A DNA stretch of 64,000 bases, from the NCBI GenBank assembly GCA_031769625.1, contig JAUIMM010000550.1, positions 2,294,001-2,358,000 on the forward strand, read 5' to 3'. The DNA comes from Taudactylus pleione. Taxonomy: Eukaryota > Chordata > Amphibia > Anura > Myobatrachidae. Of this stretch, positions 21,652 through 32,723 are shown in pieces (position 1 is the stretch's first letter; every line of letters begins with the position of its first letter). Made by a program: the position numbers and the translations under genes. The notes below the pieces were generated by a model. The model was not told the origin of the DNA and did not search any database. It worked only from the letters and a program-made list of their open reading frames with translations.

Positions 21652-21724
21652 GGGCCAGTGGCGCAATGGATAACGTGTCTGACTACGGATCATAAGTTTG
21701 TAGGTTCGACTCCTACCTGGCTCG
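21652..21724 (+). tRNA. tRNA-Arg-ACG: tRNA-Arg(ACG), one stem mismatch (class B)
   Basis: Copy of 19917; the preceding spacer is an A-type/B-type hybrid. Confidence 0.6.
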
Positions 21725-21732
21725 CTTAAATT

Positions 21733-21804
21733 GACGTGATCGTATAGTGGTTAGTACTCTGCGTTGTGGCCGCAGCAACCCCGGTTCGAAAACGGGTCAC
21801 AGCA
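21733..21804 (+). pseudogene. tRNA-His relic (H2)
   Basis: T stem CCCGG here, unlike CCCAG in 19998, so conversion from another copy is likely. Confidence 0.75.
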
Positions 21805-22230
21805 TTTTGATTTTGTTTCACAATCATCCATTTTTTCACAATACTGAATCTTAAGAAAATTTCAGAAAGTAAGCAGATTCTTTGAAGGTGCTTGCACTAT
21901 TTGTGTTTAATGCTTATTATAAAGCTATCTTAACATGCTTTGAATAATTTAATTTTGAATTATTGTACTAAAGGACTTGGAATTTGACATAAATTCTGGA
22001 ATTCAGGAAAGAAGAATGTTTGGGCTCTGTCTGAGTAAGTTCATCAAATTTTTTAAAGATCTTTTAGCAGTCACAAGGATTATTTTACCTAAAACTTTTT
22101 TGGGAAACAATCCCTGCAGATAGTGTACAGTCAATTACCAAAATGTGATTCTGTATCTACTTCAATAACCATAAAATTCTGAAAACAGGCTCAAAAACAG
22201 GAAAGACACTTCAATTACTACCAGACACCA

Positions 22231-22302
22231 GGGACAGTGGGCAATGGATAACGTGTCTGACTATGGATCTGTAGATTGTAGGTTCTACTCCTACCTGGCT
22301 CG
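22231..22302 (+). pseudogene. tRNA-Arg-like, anticodon ATG (class C)
   Basis: T loop TTCTACT; copy of 20496. Confidence 0.8.
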
Positions 22303-22310
22303 CTTAAATT

Positions 22311-22382
22311 GCCGTGATCGTATAGTGGTTAGTACTCTGCGTTGTGGCCGCAGCATCCCCGGTTCGAATCCGGGTCACGGCA
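22311..22382 (+). tRNA. tRNA-His-GTG: tRNA-His(GTG)
   Basis: Fully paired, CATC variable loop. Confidence 0.9.
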
Positions 22383-22808
22383 TTTTGATTTTGTTTCTCA
22401 ATCATCCATTTTTTCACAATACTGAATCTTAAGAAAATTTCAGAAAGTAAGCAGATTCTTTGAAGGTGCTTGCACTATTTGTGTTTAATGCTTATTATAA
22501 AGCTATCTTAACATGCTTTGAATAATTTAATTGTGAATTATTGTACTAAAGTACTTGGAATTTGACATAAATTCTAGAATTCAGAAAAGAAGAATGTTTG
22601 GGCTCTGGCAGAGTAAGTTCATCACATTTTTTAAAGATCTTTTAGCAGTCACAAGGATTATTGTACCTAAAACATTTTTGGGAAACAATCCCTGCAGATA
22701 GTGTACAGTCAATTTCCAAAATGTGATTCTGTATATACTTCAATAACCATAAAACTTTAAAACAGGCTCAAAAACAGCAAAAGACTCTTTGATTGCTACA
22801 AGACACCT

Positions 22809-22880
22809 GGGACAGTGGGCAATGGATAACGTGTCTGACTATAGATCAGAAGATTGTAGGTTCGACTCCTACCTGGCTCG
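22809..22880 (+). pseudogene. tRNA-Arg-like, anticodon ATA (class D)
   Basis: Copy of 21074. Confidence 0.75.
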
Positions 22881-22888
22881 CTTAAATT

Positions 22889-22960
22889 GCCGTGATTGTA
22901 TAGTGGTTAGTACTCTGCGTTGTGGCCGCTGCAACCCCGGTTCGAATCCGGGTCACGGCA
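22889..22960 (+). tRNA. tRNA-His-GTG: tRNA-His(GTG), one mismatch
   Basis: U28.U42 (CGCTG). Confidence 0.75.
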
Positions 22961-23387
22961 TTTTGATTTTGTTTCTCAATCATCCATTTTTTCACAATAC
23001 TGAATCTTAAGAAAATTTCAGAAAGTAAGCAGATTCTTTGAAGGTGCTTGCACTATTTGTGTTTAATGCTTATTATAAAGCTATCTTAACATGCTTTGAA
23101 TAATTTAATTGTGAATTATTGTACTAATGTACTGGGAATTTGACATAAATTCTAGAATTCAGGAAAGAAGAATGTTTGGGCTTCCTTCTGAGTAAGTTCA
23201 TCACATTTTTGAAATATCTTTTAGCAGTCACAATTATTATTTTACCTAAAACGTTTTTGGGAAACAATCCCTGCAGATAGTCTACAGTCAATTTCCAAAA
23301 TGTGATTCTGTATATACTTCAATAACCATAAAACTCTGAAAATAGGCTCAAAAACAGGAAAGACACTTCAATTACTACAAAACACGT

Positions 23388-23460
23388 GGGCCAGTGGCGC
23401 AATGGATAACGCATCTGACTACGGATCAGAAGATTGTAGGTTCGACTCCTACCTGGCTCG
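23388..23460 (+). tRNA. tRNA-Arg-ACG: tRNA-Arg(ACG), intact
   Basis: All stems paired; only G26 to A. Confidence 0.92.
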
Positions 23461-23468
23461 CTTATATT

Positions 23469-23540
23469 GCCGTGATCGTATAGTGGTTAGTACTCTGCGT
23501 TGTGGCCGCAGCAACCCCGGTTCGAATCCGGGTCACGGCT
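23469..23540 (+). tRNA. tRNA-His-GTG: tRNA-His(GTG), discriminator U
   Basis: Perfect stems; T at 73. Confidence 0.82.
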
Positions 23541-23965
23541 TTTTGATTTTGTTTCTCAATCATCCATTTTTTCACAATACTGAATCTTAAGAAAATTTCA
23601 GAAAGTAAGCAGATTCTTTGAAGGTGCTTGCACTATTTGTGTTTAATGCTTATTATAAAGCTATCTTAACATGCTTTGAATAATTTAATTGTGAATTATT
23701 GTACTAAAGTACTTGGAATTTGACATAAATTCTAGAATTCAGAAAAGAAGAATGTTTGGGCTCTGTCAGAGTAAGTTCATCACATTTTTTAAAGATCTTT
23801 TAGCAGTCACAAGGATTATTTTACCTAAAACGTTTTTGGGAAACAATCCCTGCAGATAGTGTACAGTCAATTTCCAAAATGTGATTCTGTATATACTTCA
23901 ATAACCATAAAACTTTAAAACAGGCTCAAAAACAGGAAAGACTATTCAATTGCTACAAGACACCT

Positions 23966-24037
23966 GGGACAGTGGGCAATGGATAACGTCTCTGACTATA
24001 GATCAGAAGATTGTAGGTTCGACTCCTACCTGGCTCG
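23966..24037 (+). pseudogene. tRNA-Arg-like, anticodon ATA (class D)
   Basis: C26; T loop TTCGACT. Confidence 0.75.
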
Positions 24038-24045
24038 CTTAAATT

Positions 24046-24117
24046 GCCGTGATTGTATAGTAGTTAGTACTCTGCGTTGTGGTTGCCACAACCCCATTTC
24101 GAAAACGGGTCACAGCA
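24046..24117 (+). pseudogene. tRNA-His relic (H3)
   Basis: Typical H3. Confidence 0.8.
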
Positions 24118-24543
24118 TTTTGATTTTGTTTCACAATCATCCATTTTTTCACAATACTGGATCTTAAGAAAATTTCAGAAAGTAAGCAGATTCTTTGAAG
24201 GTGCTTGCACTATTTGTGTTTAATGCTTATTATAAAGCTATCTTAACATGCTTTGAATAATTTAATTGTGAATTATTGTACTAATGGACTGGGAATTTGA
24301 CATAAATTCTGGAATTCAGGAAAGAAGAATGTTTGGGCTCTGTCTGAGTAAGTTCATCACATTTTTTAAAGATCTTTTAGCAGTCACAAGGATTATTTTA
24401 CCTAAAACGTTTTTGGGAAACAATCCCTGCAGATAGTGTACAGTCAATTACCAAAATGTGATTCTGTATATACTTCAATAACCATAAAATTCTGAAAACA
24501 GGCTCAAAAACAGGAAAGACACTTCAATTACTACAAGAGACCC

Positions 24544-24615
24544 GGGACAGTGGGCAATGGATAACGTGTCTGATTATGGATCTGTAGATTGTAGGTTCGA
24601 CTCCTACCTGGCTCG
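24544..24615 (+). pseudogene. tRNA-Arg-like, anticodon ATG (class C)
   Basis: Loop TTATGGA (C32 to T); T loop TTCGACT. Confidence 0.78.
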
Positions 24616-24623
24616 CTTAAATT

Positions 24624-24695
24624 GCAGTGATCATATAGTGGTTCGTACTCTGCGTTGTGGCCGCAGCAACCCCGGTTCGAATCTGGGTCACGGCA
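24624..24695 (+). tRNA. tRNA-His-GTG: tRNA-His(GTG), two mismatches
   Basis: A3.G70, A10.C25, plus A21 to C (GGTTCGTAC). Confidence 0.55.
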
Positions 24696-25122
24696 TTTTG
24701 ATTTTGTTTCTCAATCATCCATTTTTTCACAATACTGAATCTTAAGAAAATTTCAGAAAGTAAGCAGATTCTTTGAAGGTGCTTGCACTATTTGTGTTTA
24801 ATGCTTATTATAAAGCTATCTTAACATGCTTTGAATAATTTAATTGTGAATTATTGTACTAAAGGACTGGGAATTTGACATAAATTCTAGAATTCAGGAA
24901 AGAAGAATGTTTGGGCTTCCTTCTGAGTAAGTTCATCACATTTTTGAAATATCTTTTAGCAGTCACAATTATTATTTTACCTAAAACGTTTTTGGGAAAC
25001 AATCCCTGCAGATAGTGTACAGTCAATTTCCAAAATGTGATTCTGTATATACTTCAATAACCATAAAATTCTGAAAACAGGCTCAAAAACAGGAAAGACA
25101 CTTCAATTACTACAAGACACCC

Positions 25123-25194
25123 GGGACAGTGGGCAATGGATAACGTGTCTGACTATGGATCTGTAGATTGTAGGTTCTACTCCTCCCTGGCTCA
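25123..25194 (+). pseudogene. tRNA-Arg-like, anticodon ATG (class C)
   Basis: CCTCC T strand, discriminator A; matches 12400. Confidence 0.8.
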
Positions 25195-25202
25195 CTAAAA
25201 TT

Positions 25203-25274
25203 ACCGTGATCGTATAGTGGTTAGTACTCTGCGTTGTGGCCGCAGCAACCCCGGTTCGAATCCGGGTCACGGCA
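25203..25274 (+). tRNA. tRNA-His-GTG: tRNA-His(GTG), position 1 changed
   Basis: ACCGTGA: A1.C72 is the only change; this is the base next to which G-1 is added, so maturation may fail. Confidence 0.7.
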
Positions 25275-25700
25275 TTTTGATTTTGTTTCTCAATCATCCA
25301 TTTTTTCACAATACTGAATCTTAAGAAAATTTCTGAAAGTAAGCAGATTCTTTGAAGGTGCTTGCTCTATTTGTGTTTAATGCTTATTATAAAGCTATCT
25401 TAACATGCTTTGAATAATTTAATTGTGAATTATTTTTCTAAAGGACTGGGAATTTGACATAAATTCTAGAATTCAGGAAAGAAGCATGTTTGGGCTCTGT
25501 CTGAGTAAGTTCATTACATTTTTTAAAGATCTTTTAGCAGTCACAAGGATTATTGTACCTAAAACGTTTTTGGGAAACAATCCCTGCAGATAGTGTACAG
25601 TCAATTTCCAAAATGTGATTCTGTATATACTTCAATAACCAGAAAATTCTGAAAACAGGCTCAAAAACAGGAAAGACACTTCAATTGCTACAAGACACCC

Positions 25701-25772
25701 GGGACAGTGGGCGATGGATAACGTGTCTGACTATGGATCTGTAGATTGTAGGTTCTACTCCCACCTGGCTCG
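25701..25772 (+). pseudogene. tRNA-Arg-like, anticodon ATG (class C)
   Basis: D loop GATGG in place of AATGG; T strand CCCAC. Confidence 0.8.
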
Positions 25773-25780
25773 CTTAAATT

Positions 25781-25852
25781 GCCGTGATTGTATAGTAGTT
25801 AGTACTCTGCGTTGTGGTTGCCACAACCCCATTTCGAAAACGGGTCACAGCA
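25781..25852 (+). pseudogene. tRNA-His relic (H3)
   Basis: H3 normally follows class D; here it follows class C, so the join lies inside the pair. Confidence 0.8.
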
Positions 25853-26278
25853 TTTTGATTTTGTTTCACAATCATCCATTTTTTCACAATACTGGATCTT
25901 AAGAAAATTTCAGAAAGTAAGCAGATTCTTTGAAGGTGCTTGCACTATTTGTGTTTAATGCTTATTATAAAGCTATCTTAACATGCTTTGAATAATTTAA
26001 TTGTGAATTATTGTACTAAAGGACTGGGAATTTGACATAAATTCTGGAATTCAGGAAAGAAGAATGTTTGGGCTCTGTCTGAGTAAGTTCATCACATTTT
26101 TTAAAGATCTTTTAGCAGTCACAAGGATTATTTTACCTAAAACGTTTTTGGGAAACAATCCCTGCAGATAGTGTACAGTCAATTACCAAAATGTGATTCT
26201 GTATATACTTCAATAACCATAAAATTCTGAAAACAGGCTCAAAAACAGGAAAGACACTTCAATTATTACAAGAGACCC

Positions 26279-26350
26279 GGGACAGTGGGCAATGGATAAC
26301 GTGTCTGACTATGGATCTGTAGATTGTAGGTTCGACTCCTACCTGGCTCG
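26279..26350 (+). pseudogene. tRNA-Arg-like, anticodon ATG (class C)
   Basis: T loop TTCGACT. Confidence 0.78.
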
Positions 26351-26358
26351 CTTAAATT

Positions 26359-26430
26359 GCAGTGATCGTATAGTGGTTAGTACTCTGCGTTGTGGCCGCA
26401 GCAACCCCGGTTCGAATCTGGGTCACGGCA
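26359..26430 (+). tRNA. tRNA-His-GTG: tRNA-His(GTG), one mismatch
   Basis: A3.G70 (GCAGTGA); D arm normal; G52.U62. Confidence 0.72.
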
Positions 26431-26857
26431 TTTTGATTTTGTTTCTCAATCATCCATTTTTTCACAATACTGAATCTTAAGAAAATTTCAGAAAGTAAGC
26501 AGATTCTTTGAAGGTGCTTGCACTATTTGTGTTTAATGCTTATTATAAAGCTATCTTAACATGCTTTGAATAATTTAATTGTGAATTATTGTACTAAAGT
26601 ACTGGGAATTTGACATAAATTCTAGAATTCAGGAAAGAAGAATGTTTGGGCTTCCTTCTGAGTAAGTTCATCACATTTTTGAAATATCTTTTAGCAGTCA
26701 CAATTATTATTTTACCTAAAACGTTTTTGGGAAACAATCCCTGCAGATAGTCTACAGTCAATTTCCAAAATGTGATTCTGTATATACTTCAATAACCATA
26801 AAACTCTGAAAATAGGCTCAAAAACAGGAAAGACACTTCAATTACTACAAAACACGT

Positions 26858-26930
26858 GGGCCAGTGGAGCAATGGATAATGCGTCTGACTACAGATCAGA
26901 AGATTGTAGGTTCGACTCCTACCTGGCTCA
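26858..26930 (+). pseudogene. tRNA-Arg-like, anticodon ACA
   Basis: Class A body with loop CTACAGA (G36 to A), giving ACA, which would face Cys UGU. D stem A11.G24 (GGAGC), discriminator A. Stems otherwise sound. Confidence 0.65.
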
Positions 26931-26938
26931 CTTAAATT

Positions 26939-27010
26939 GACGTGATCGTATAGTGGTTAGTACTCTGCGTTGTGGCCGCAGCAACCCTGGTTCGAAAACA
27001 GGTCACGACA
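26939..27010 (+). pseudogene. tRNA-His relic, GTG
   Basis: GACGTGA/TCACGAC (A2.A71), G53.A61; anticodon arm sound. Confidence 0.75.
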
Positions 27011-27435
27011 TTTTGATTTTGTTTCTCAATCATCCATTTTTTCACAATACTGAATCTTAAGAAAATTTCAGAAAGTAAGCAGATTCTTTGAAGGTGCTTG
27101 CACTATTTGTGTTTAATGCTTATTATAAAGCTATCTTAACATGCTTTGAATAATTTAATTGTGAATTATTTTACTAAAGGACTGGGAATTTGACATAAAT
27201 TCTGGAATTCAGGAAAGAAGAATGTTTGTGCTCTGTCTGAGTAAGTTCATTACATTTTTGAAAGATATTTTAGCAGTCACAAGGATTATTGTACCTAAAA
27301 CGTTTTTGGGAATCAATCCCTGCAGATAGTGTACAGTCAATTTCCAAAATGTGTTTCTGTATATACTTCAATAACCATAAAACTTTAAAACAGGCTCAAA
27401 AACAGGAAAGACACTTCAATTACTACAGGGCAACT

Positions 27436-27508
27436 GGGCCAGTGGCGCAATGGATAACGTGTCTGACTATGGATCATAAGTTTGTAGGTTTGACTCCTTC
27501 CTGACTCG
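27436..27508 (+). pseudogene. tRNA-Arg-like, anticodon ATG (class B)
   Basis: T arm GTAGG-TTTGACT-CCTTC and 3' acceptor CTGACTC add mispairs. Confidence 0.75.
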
Positions 27509-27516
27509 CTTAAATT

Positions 27517-27588
27517 GTTGTGATCGTATAGTGGTTAGTACTCTGCGTTGTGGCCGCAGCAACCCCGGTTCGAGTCCGGGTCATGGCA
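27517..27588 (+). tRNA. tRNA-His-GTG: tRNA-His(GTG), wobble-rich acceptor
   Basis: GTTGTGA/TCATGGC pairs fully but through three G.U wobbles (2-71, 3-70, 4-69). T loop TTCGAGT. Confidence 0.8.
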
Positions 27589-28014
27589 TTTTGATTTTGT
27601 TTCTCAATCATCCATTTTTTCACAATACTGAATCTTAAGAAAATTTCAGAAAGTAAGCAGATTCTTTGAAGGTGCTTGCACTATTTGTGTTTAATGCTTA
27701 TTATAAAGCTATCTTAACATGCTTTGAATAATTTAATTTTGAATTATTGTACTAAAGGACTGGGAATTTGACATAAATTCTAGATTTCAGGAAAGAAGAA
27801 TGTTTGGGCTCTGTCAGAGTAAGTTCATCACATTTTTAAAAGATCTTTTAGCAGTCACAAGGATTATTTTACCTAAAACGTTTTTGGGAAACAATCCCTG
27901 CAGATAGTCTACAGTCAATTTCCAAAATGTGATTCTGTATATACTTCAATAACCATAAAACTCTGAAAATAGGCTCAATAACAGGAAAGACACTTCAATT
28001 ACTACAAAACACGT

Positions 28015-28087
28015 GGGCCAGTGGCGCAATGGATAACGCATCTGACTACGGATCAGAAGATTGTAGGTTCGACTCCTACCTGGCTCG
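28015..28087 (+). tRNA. tRNA-Arg-ACG: tRNA-Arg(ACG), intact
   Basis: All stems paired; A26. Confidence 0.92.
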
Positions 28088-28095
28088 CTTATATT

Positions 28096-28167
28096 GCCGT
28101 GATCGTATAGTGGTTAGTACTCTGCGTTGTGGCCGCAGCAACCCCGGTTCAAATCCGGGTCACGGCA
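28096..28167 (+). tRNA. tRNA-His-GTG: tRNA-His(GTG), intact
   Basis: All stems paired; T loop TTCAAAT (G57 to A). One of the few pairs with both genes sound. Confidence 0.92.
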
Positions 28168-28593
28168 TTTTGATTTTGTTTCTCAATCATCCATTTTTTC
28201 ACAATACTGAATCTTAAGAAAATTTCAGAAAGTAAGCAGATTCTTTGAAGGTGCTTGCACTATTTGTGTTTAATGCTTATTATAAAGCTATCTTAACATG
28301 CTTTAAATAATTTAATTGTGAATTATTGTACTAAAGTACTTGGAATTTGACATAAATTCTAGAATTCAGAAAAGAAGAATGTTTGGGCTCTGTCAGAGTA
28401 AGTTCATCACATTTTTTAAAGATCTTTTAGCAGTCACAAGGATTATTTTACTTAAAACGTTTTTGGGAAACAATCCCTGCAGATAGTGTACAGTCAATTT
28501 CCAAAATGTGATTCTGTATATACTTCAATAACCAGAAAATTCTGAAAACAGGCTCAAAAACAGGAAAGACACTTCAATTACTACAAGACACCC

Positions 28594-28665
28594 GGGACAG
28601 TGGGCAATGGATAACGTGTCTGACTATGGATCTGTAGATTGTAGGTTCTACTCCTACCTGGCTCG
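28594..28665 (+). pseudogene. tRNA-Arg-like, anticodon ATG (class C)
   Basis: T loop TTCTACT. Confidence 0.8.
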
Positions 28666-28673
28666 CTTAAATT

Positions 28674-28745
28674 GCCATGATTGTATAGTAGTTAGTACTC
28701 TGCGTTGTGGTTGCCACAACCCCATTTCGAAAACGGGTCACAGCA
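28674..28745 (+). pseudogene. tRNA-His relic (H3)
   Basis: GCCATGA acceptor adds A4.C69. Confidence 0.8.
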
Positions 28746-29171
28746 TTTTGATTTTGTTTCACAATCATCCATTTTTTCACAATACTGGATCTTAAGAAAA
28801 TTTCAGAAAGTAAGCAGATTCTTTGAAGGTGCTTGCACTATTTGTGTTTAATGCTTATTATAAAGCTATCTTAACATGCTTTGAATAATTTAATTGTGAA
28901 TTATTGTACTAAAGGACTGGGAATTTGACATAAATTCTGGAATTCAGGAAAGAAGAATGTTTGGGCTCTGTCTGAGTAAGTTCATCACATTTTTTAAAGA
29001 TCTTTTAGCAGTCACAAGGATTATTTTACCTAAAACGTTTTTGGGAAACAATCCCTGCAGATAGTGTACAGTCAATTACCAAAATGTGATTCTGTATATA
29101 CTTCAATAACCATAAAATTCTGAAAACAGGCTCAAAAACAGGAAAGACACTTCAATTATTACAAGAGACCC

Positions 29172-29243
29172 GGGACAGTGGGCAATGGATAATGTGTCTG
29201 ACTATGGATCTGTAGATTGTAGGTTCGACTCCTACCTGGCTCG
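29172..29243 (+). pseudogene. tRNA-Arg-like, anticodon ATG (class C)
   Basis: AATGTG D arm; T loop TTCGACT. Confidence 0.78.
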
Positions 29244-29251
29244 CTTAAATT

Positions 29252-29323
29252 GCAGTGATCGTATAGTGGTTAGTACTCTGCGTTGTGGCCGCAGCAACCC
29301 CGGTTCGAATCTGGGTCACGGCA
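29252..29323 (+). tRNA. tRNA-His-GTG: tRNA-His(GTG), one mismatch
   Basis: A3.G70; G52.U62; same as 26359. Confidence 0.72.
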
Positions 29324-29750
29324 TTTTGATTTTGTTTCTCAATCATCCATTTTTTCACAATACTGAATCTTAAGAAAATTTCAGAAAGTAAGCAGATTCT
29401 TTGAAGGTGCTTGCACTATTTGTGTTTAATGCTTATTATAAAGCTATCTTAACATGCTTTGAATAATTTAATTGTGAATTATTGTACTAAAGTACTGGGA
29501 ATTTGACATAAATTCTAGAATTCAGGAAAGAAGAATGTTTGGGCTTCCTTCTGAGTAAGTTCATCACATTTTTGAAATATCTTTTAGCAGTCACAATTAT
29601 TATTTTACCTAAAACGTTTTTGGGAAACAATCCCTGCAGATAGTCTACAGTCAATTTCCAAAATGTGATTCTGTATATACTTCAATAACCATAAAACTCT
29701 GAAAATAGGCTCAAAAACAGGAAAGACACTTCAATTACTACAAAACACGT

Positions 29751-29823
29751 GGGCCAGTGGAGCAATGGATAACGTGTCTGACTATGGATCTGTAGATTGT
29801 AGGTTCTACTCCTACCTGGCTCA
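29751..29823 (+). pseudogene. tRNA-Arg-like, anticodon ATG (class A/C hybrid)
   Basis: GGGCCAGTGGAGC front of class A joined to an ACGTGTCTGACTATGG class C back; discriminator A. 73 nt. Confidence 0.75.
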
Positions 29824-29831
29824 CTAAAATT

Positions 29832-29903
29832 GCCGTGATCGTATAGTGGTTAGTACTCTGCGTTGTGGCTGCACCAACCCCGGTTCGAATCCGGGTCGCG
29901 GCA
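29832..29903 (+). tRNA. tRNA-His-GTG: tRNA-His(GTG), one mismatch
   Basis: C27.C43 at the foot of the anticodon stem (TGCAC), G31.U39 and U5.G68 wobbles. Confidence 0.72.
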
Positions 29904-30328
29904 TTTTGATTTTGTTTCTCAATCATCCATTTTTTCACAATACTGAATCTTAAGAAAATTTCAGAAAGTAAGCAGATTCTTTGAAGGTGATTGCACTATT
30001 TGTGTTTAATGCTTATTATAAAGCTATCTTAACATGCTTTGAATAATTTAATTGTGAATTATTTTACTAAAGGACTGGGATTTTGACATAAATTCTGGAA
30101 TTCAGGAAAGAAGAATGTTTGGGCTCTGTCTGAGTAAGTTCATCACATTTTTTAAAGATCTTTTAGCAGTCACAAGGATTATTTTACCTAAAACGTTTTT
30201 GGGAAGCAATCCCTGCAGATAGTTTACAGTCAATTTCCAAAATGTGATTCTGTATATACTTCAATAACCATAAAACTTTAAAACAGGCTCAAAAACAGGA
30301 AAGACTCTTCGATTGCTACAAGACACCT

Positions 30329-30400
30329 GGGACAGTGTGCAATGGATAACGTGTCTGACTATAGATCAGAAGATTGTAGGTTCGACTCCTACCTGGCTCG
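30329..30400 (+). pseudogene. tRNA-Arg-like, anticodon ATA (class D)
   Basis: D arm TGTGCAATGG. Confidence 0.75.
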
Positions 30401-30408
30401 CTTAAATT

Positions 30409-30480
30409 GCCGTGATTGTATAGTGGTTAGTACTCTGCGTTGTGGCCGCTGCAACCCCGGTTCGAATCCGGGTCACGGCA
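30409..30480 (+). tRNA. tRNA-His-GTG: tRNA-His(GTG), one mismatch
   Basis: U28.U42 (CGCTG). Confidence 0.75.
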
Positions 30481-30906
30481 TTTTGATTTTGTTTCTCAAT
30501 CATCCATTTTTTCACAATACTGAATCTTAAGAAAATTTCAGAAAGTAAGCAGATTCTTTGAAGGTGCTTGCACTATTTGTGTTTAATGCTTATTATAAAG
30601 CTATCTTAACATGCTTTGAATAATTTAATTGTGAATTATTGTACTAAAGGACTGGGAATTTGACATAAATTCTGGAATTCAGGAAAGAAGAATGTTTGGG
30701 CTCTGTCTGAGTAAGTTCATCACATTTTTGAAATATCTTTTAGCAGTCACAATTATTATTTTACCTAAAACATTTTTGGGAAACAATCCCTGCAGATAGT
30801 CTACAGTCATTTTCCAAAATGTGATTCTGTATATACTTCAATAACCATAAAACTCTGAAAATAGGCTCAATAACAGGAAAGACACTTCAATTACTACAAA
30901 ACACGT

Positions 30907-30979
30907 GGGCCAGTGGCGCAATGGATAACGCATCTGACTACGGATCAGAAGATTGTAGGTTCGACTCCTACCTGGCTCG
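30907..30979 (+). tRNA. tRNA-Arg-ACG: tRNA-Arg(ACG), intact
   Basis: All stems paired; A26. Confidence 0.92.
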
Positions 30980-30987
30980 CTTATATT

Positions 30988-31059
30988 GCCTTGATCGTAT
31001 AGTGGTTAGTACTCTGCGTTGTGGCCGCAGCAACCCCGGTTCGAATCCGGCTCACGGCA
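30988..31059 (+). tRNA. tRNA-His-GTG: tRNA-His(GTG), two mismatches
   Basis: U4.C69 (GCCTTGA) and C49.C65 (CCGGC). Confidence 0.55.
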
Positions 31060-31485
31060 TTTTGATTTTGTTTCTCAATCATCCATTTTTTCACAATACT
31101 GAATCTTAAGAAAATTTCAGAAAGTAAGCAGATTCTTTGAAGGTGCTTGCACTATTTGTGTTTAATGCTTATTATAAAGCTATCTTAACATGCTTTAAAT
31201 AATTTAATTGTGAATTATTGTACTAAAGTACTTGGAATTTGACATAAATTCTAGAATTCAGAAAAGAAGAATGTTTGGGCTCTGTCAGAGTAAGTTCATC
31301 ACATTTTTTAAAGATCTTTTAGCAGTCACAAGGATTATTTTACCTAAAACGTTTTTGGGAAACAATCCCTGCAGATAGTGTACAGTCAATTTCCAAAATG
31401 TGATTCTGTATATACTTCAATAACCAGAAAATTCTGAAAACAGGCTCAAAAACAGGAAAGACACTTCAATTACTACAAGACACCC

Positions 31486-31557
31486 GGGACAGTGGGCAAT
31501 GGATAACTTGACTGACTATGGATCTGTAGATTGTAGGTTCTACTCCTACCTGGCTCG
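31486..31557 (+). pseudogene. tRNA-Arg-like, anticodon ATG (class C)
   Basis: AACTTGACTGACTATGG: 5' anticodon strand becomes ACTGA; 29.41 stays mispaired. Confidence 0.8.
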
Positions 31558-31565
31558 CTTAAATT

Positions 31566-31637
31566 GCCGTGATTGTATAGTAGTTAGTACTCTGCGTTGT
31601 GGTTGCCACAACCCCATTTCGAAAACGGGTCACAGCA
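31566..31637 (+). pseudogene. tRNA-His relic (H3)
   Basis: Typical H3. Confidence 0.8.
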
Positions 31638-32064
31638 TTTTGATTTTGTTTCACAATCATCCATTTTTTCACAATACTGGATCTTAAGAAAATTTCAGAA
31701 AGTAAGCAGATTCTTTGAAGGTGCTTGCACTATTTGTGTTTAATGCTTATTATAAAGCTATCTTAACATGCTTTGAATAATTTAATTGTGAATTATTGTA
31801 CTAAAGGACTGGGAATTTGACATAAATTCTAGAATTCAGGAAAGAAGAATGTTTGGGCTTCCTTCTGAGTAAGTTCATCACATTTTTGAAATATCTTTTA
31901 GCAGTCACAATTATTATTTTACCTAAAACGTTTTTGGGAAACAATCCCTGCAGATAGTCTACAGTCAATTTCCAAAATGTGATTCTGTATATACTTCAAT
32001 AACCATAAAACTCTGAAAATAGGCTCAAAAACAGGAAAGACACTTCAATTACTACAAAACACGT

Positions 32065-32137
32065 GGGCCAGTGGAGCAATGGATAATGCGTCTGACTACA
32101 GATCAGAAGATTGTAGGTTCGACTCCTACCTGGCTCG
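32065..32137 (+). pseudogene. tRNA-Arg-like, anticodon ACA
   Basis: Second ACA copy; GGAGC D arm, discriminator G. Apart from A11.G24 every stem pairs. Confidence 0.65.
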
Positions 32138-32145
32138 CTTAAATT

Positions 32146-32217
32146 GACCTGATCGTATAGTGGTTAGTACTCTGCGTTGTGGCCGCAGCAACCCTGGTTC
32201 GAAAACAGGTCATGACA
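32146..32217 (+). pseudogene. tRNA-His relic, GTG
   Basis: GACCTGA/TCATGAC acceptor, T arm CCTGG/ACAGG. Confidence 0.78.
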
Positions 32218-32642
32218 TTTTGATTTTGTTTCTCAATCATCCATTTTTTCACAATACTGAATCTTAAGAAAATTTCAGAAAGTAATCAGATTCTTTGAAG
32301 GTGCTTGCACTATTTGTGTTTAATGCTTATTATAAAGCTATCTTAACATGCTTTGAATAATTTAATTGTGAATTATTTTACTAAAGGACTGGGAATTTGA
32401 CATAAATTCTGGAATTCAGGAAAGAAGAATGTTTGTGCTCTGTCTGAGTAAGTTCATTACATTTTTGAAAGATCTTTTAGCAGTCACAAGGATTATTGTA
32501 CCTAAAACGTTTTTGGGAATCAATCCCTGCAGATAGTGTACAGTCAATTTCCAAAATGTGATTCTGTATATACTTCAATAACCATAAAACTTTAAAACAG
32601 GCTCAAAAACAGGAAAGACACTTCAATTACTACAGGGCACCT

Positions 32643-32715
32643 GGGCCAGTGGCGCAATGGATAACGTGTCTGACTATGGATCATAAGTTTGTAGGTTTGA
32701 CTCCTTCCTGACTCA
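32643..32715 (+). pseudogene. tRNA-Arg-like, anticodon ATG (class B)
   Basis: CCTTC T strand, CTGACTC, discriminator A; copy of 27436. Confidence 0.75.
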
Positions 32716-32723
32716 CTTAAATT

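Larger units (their letters stand above)
21652..23387. repeat. 3-unit duplication of 19917-21651 (offset 1,735 bp)
   Basis: The B, C, D trio at 19917-21651 recurs here with the same His partners, including the CATC variable loop at 22311-22382. A hybrid spacer near 21480-21510 marks the join. Confidence 0.85.
28594..29750. repeat. Two-unit copy of 25701-26857 (offset about 2,893 bp)
   Basis: A class C Arg with H3 His, followed by a class C Arg with GCAGTGA His, recurs with shared marks such as the CCAGAAAATTCTG spacer stretch. Confidence 0.7.
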
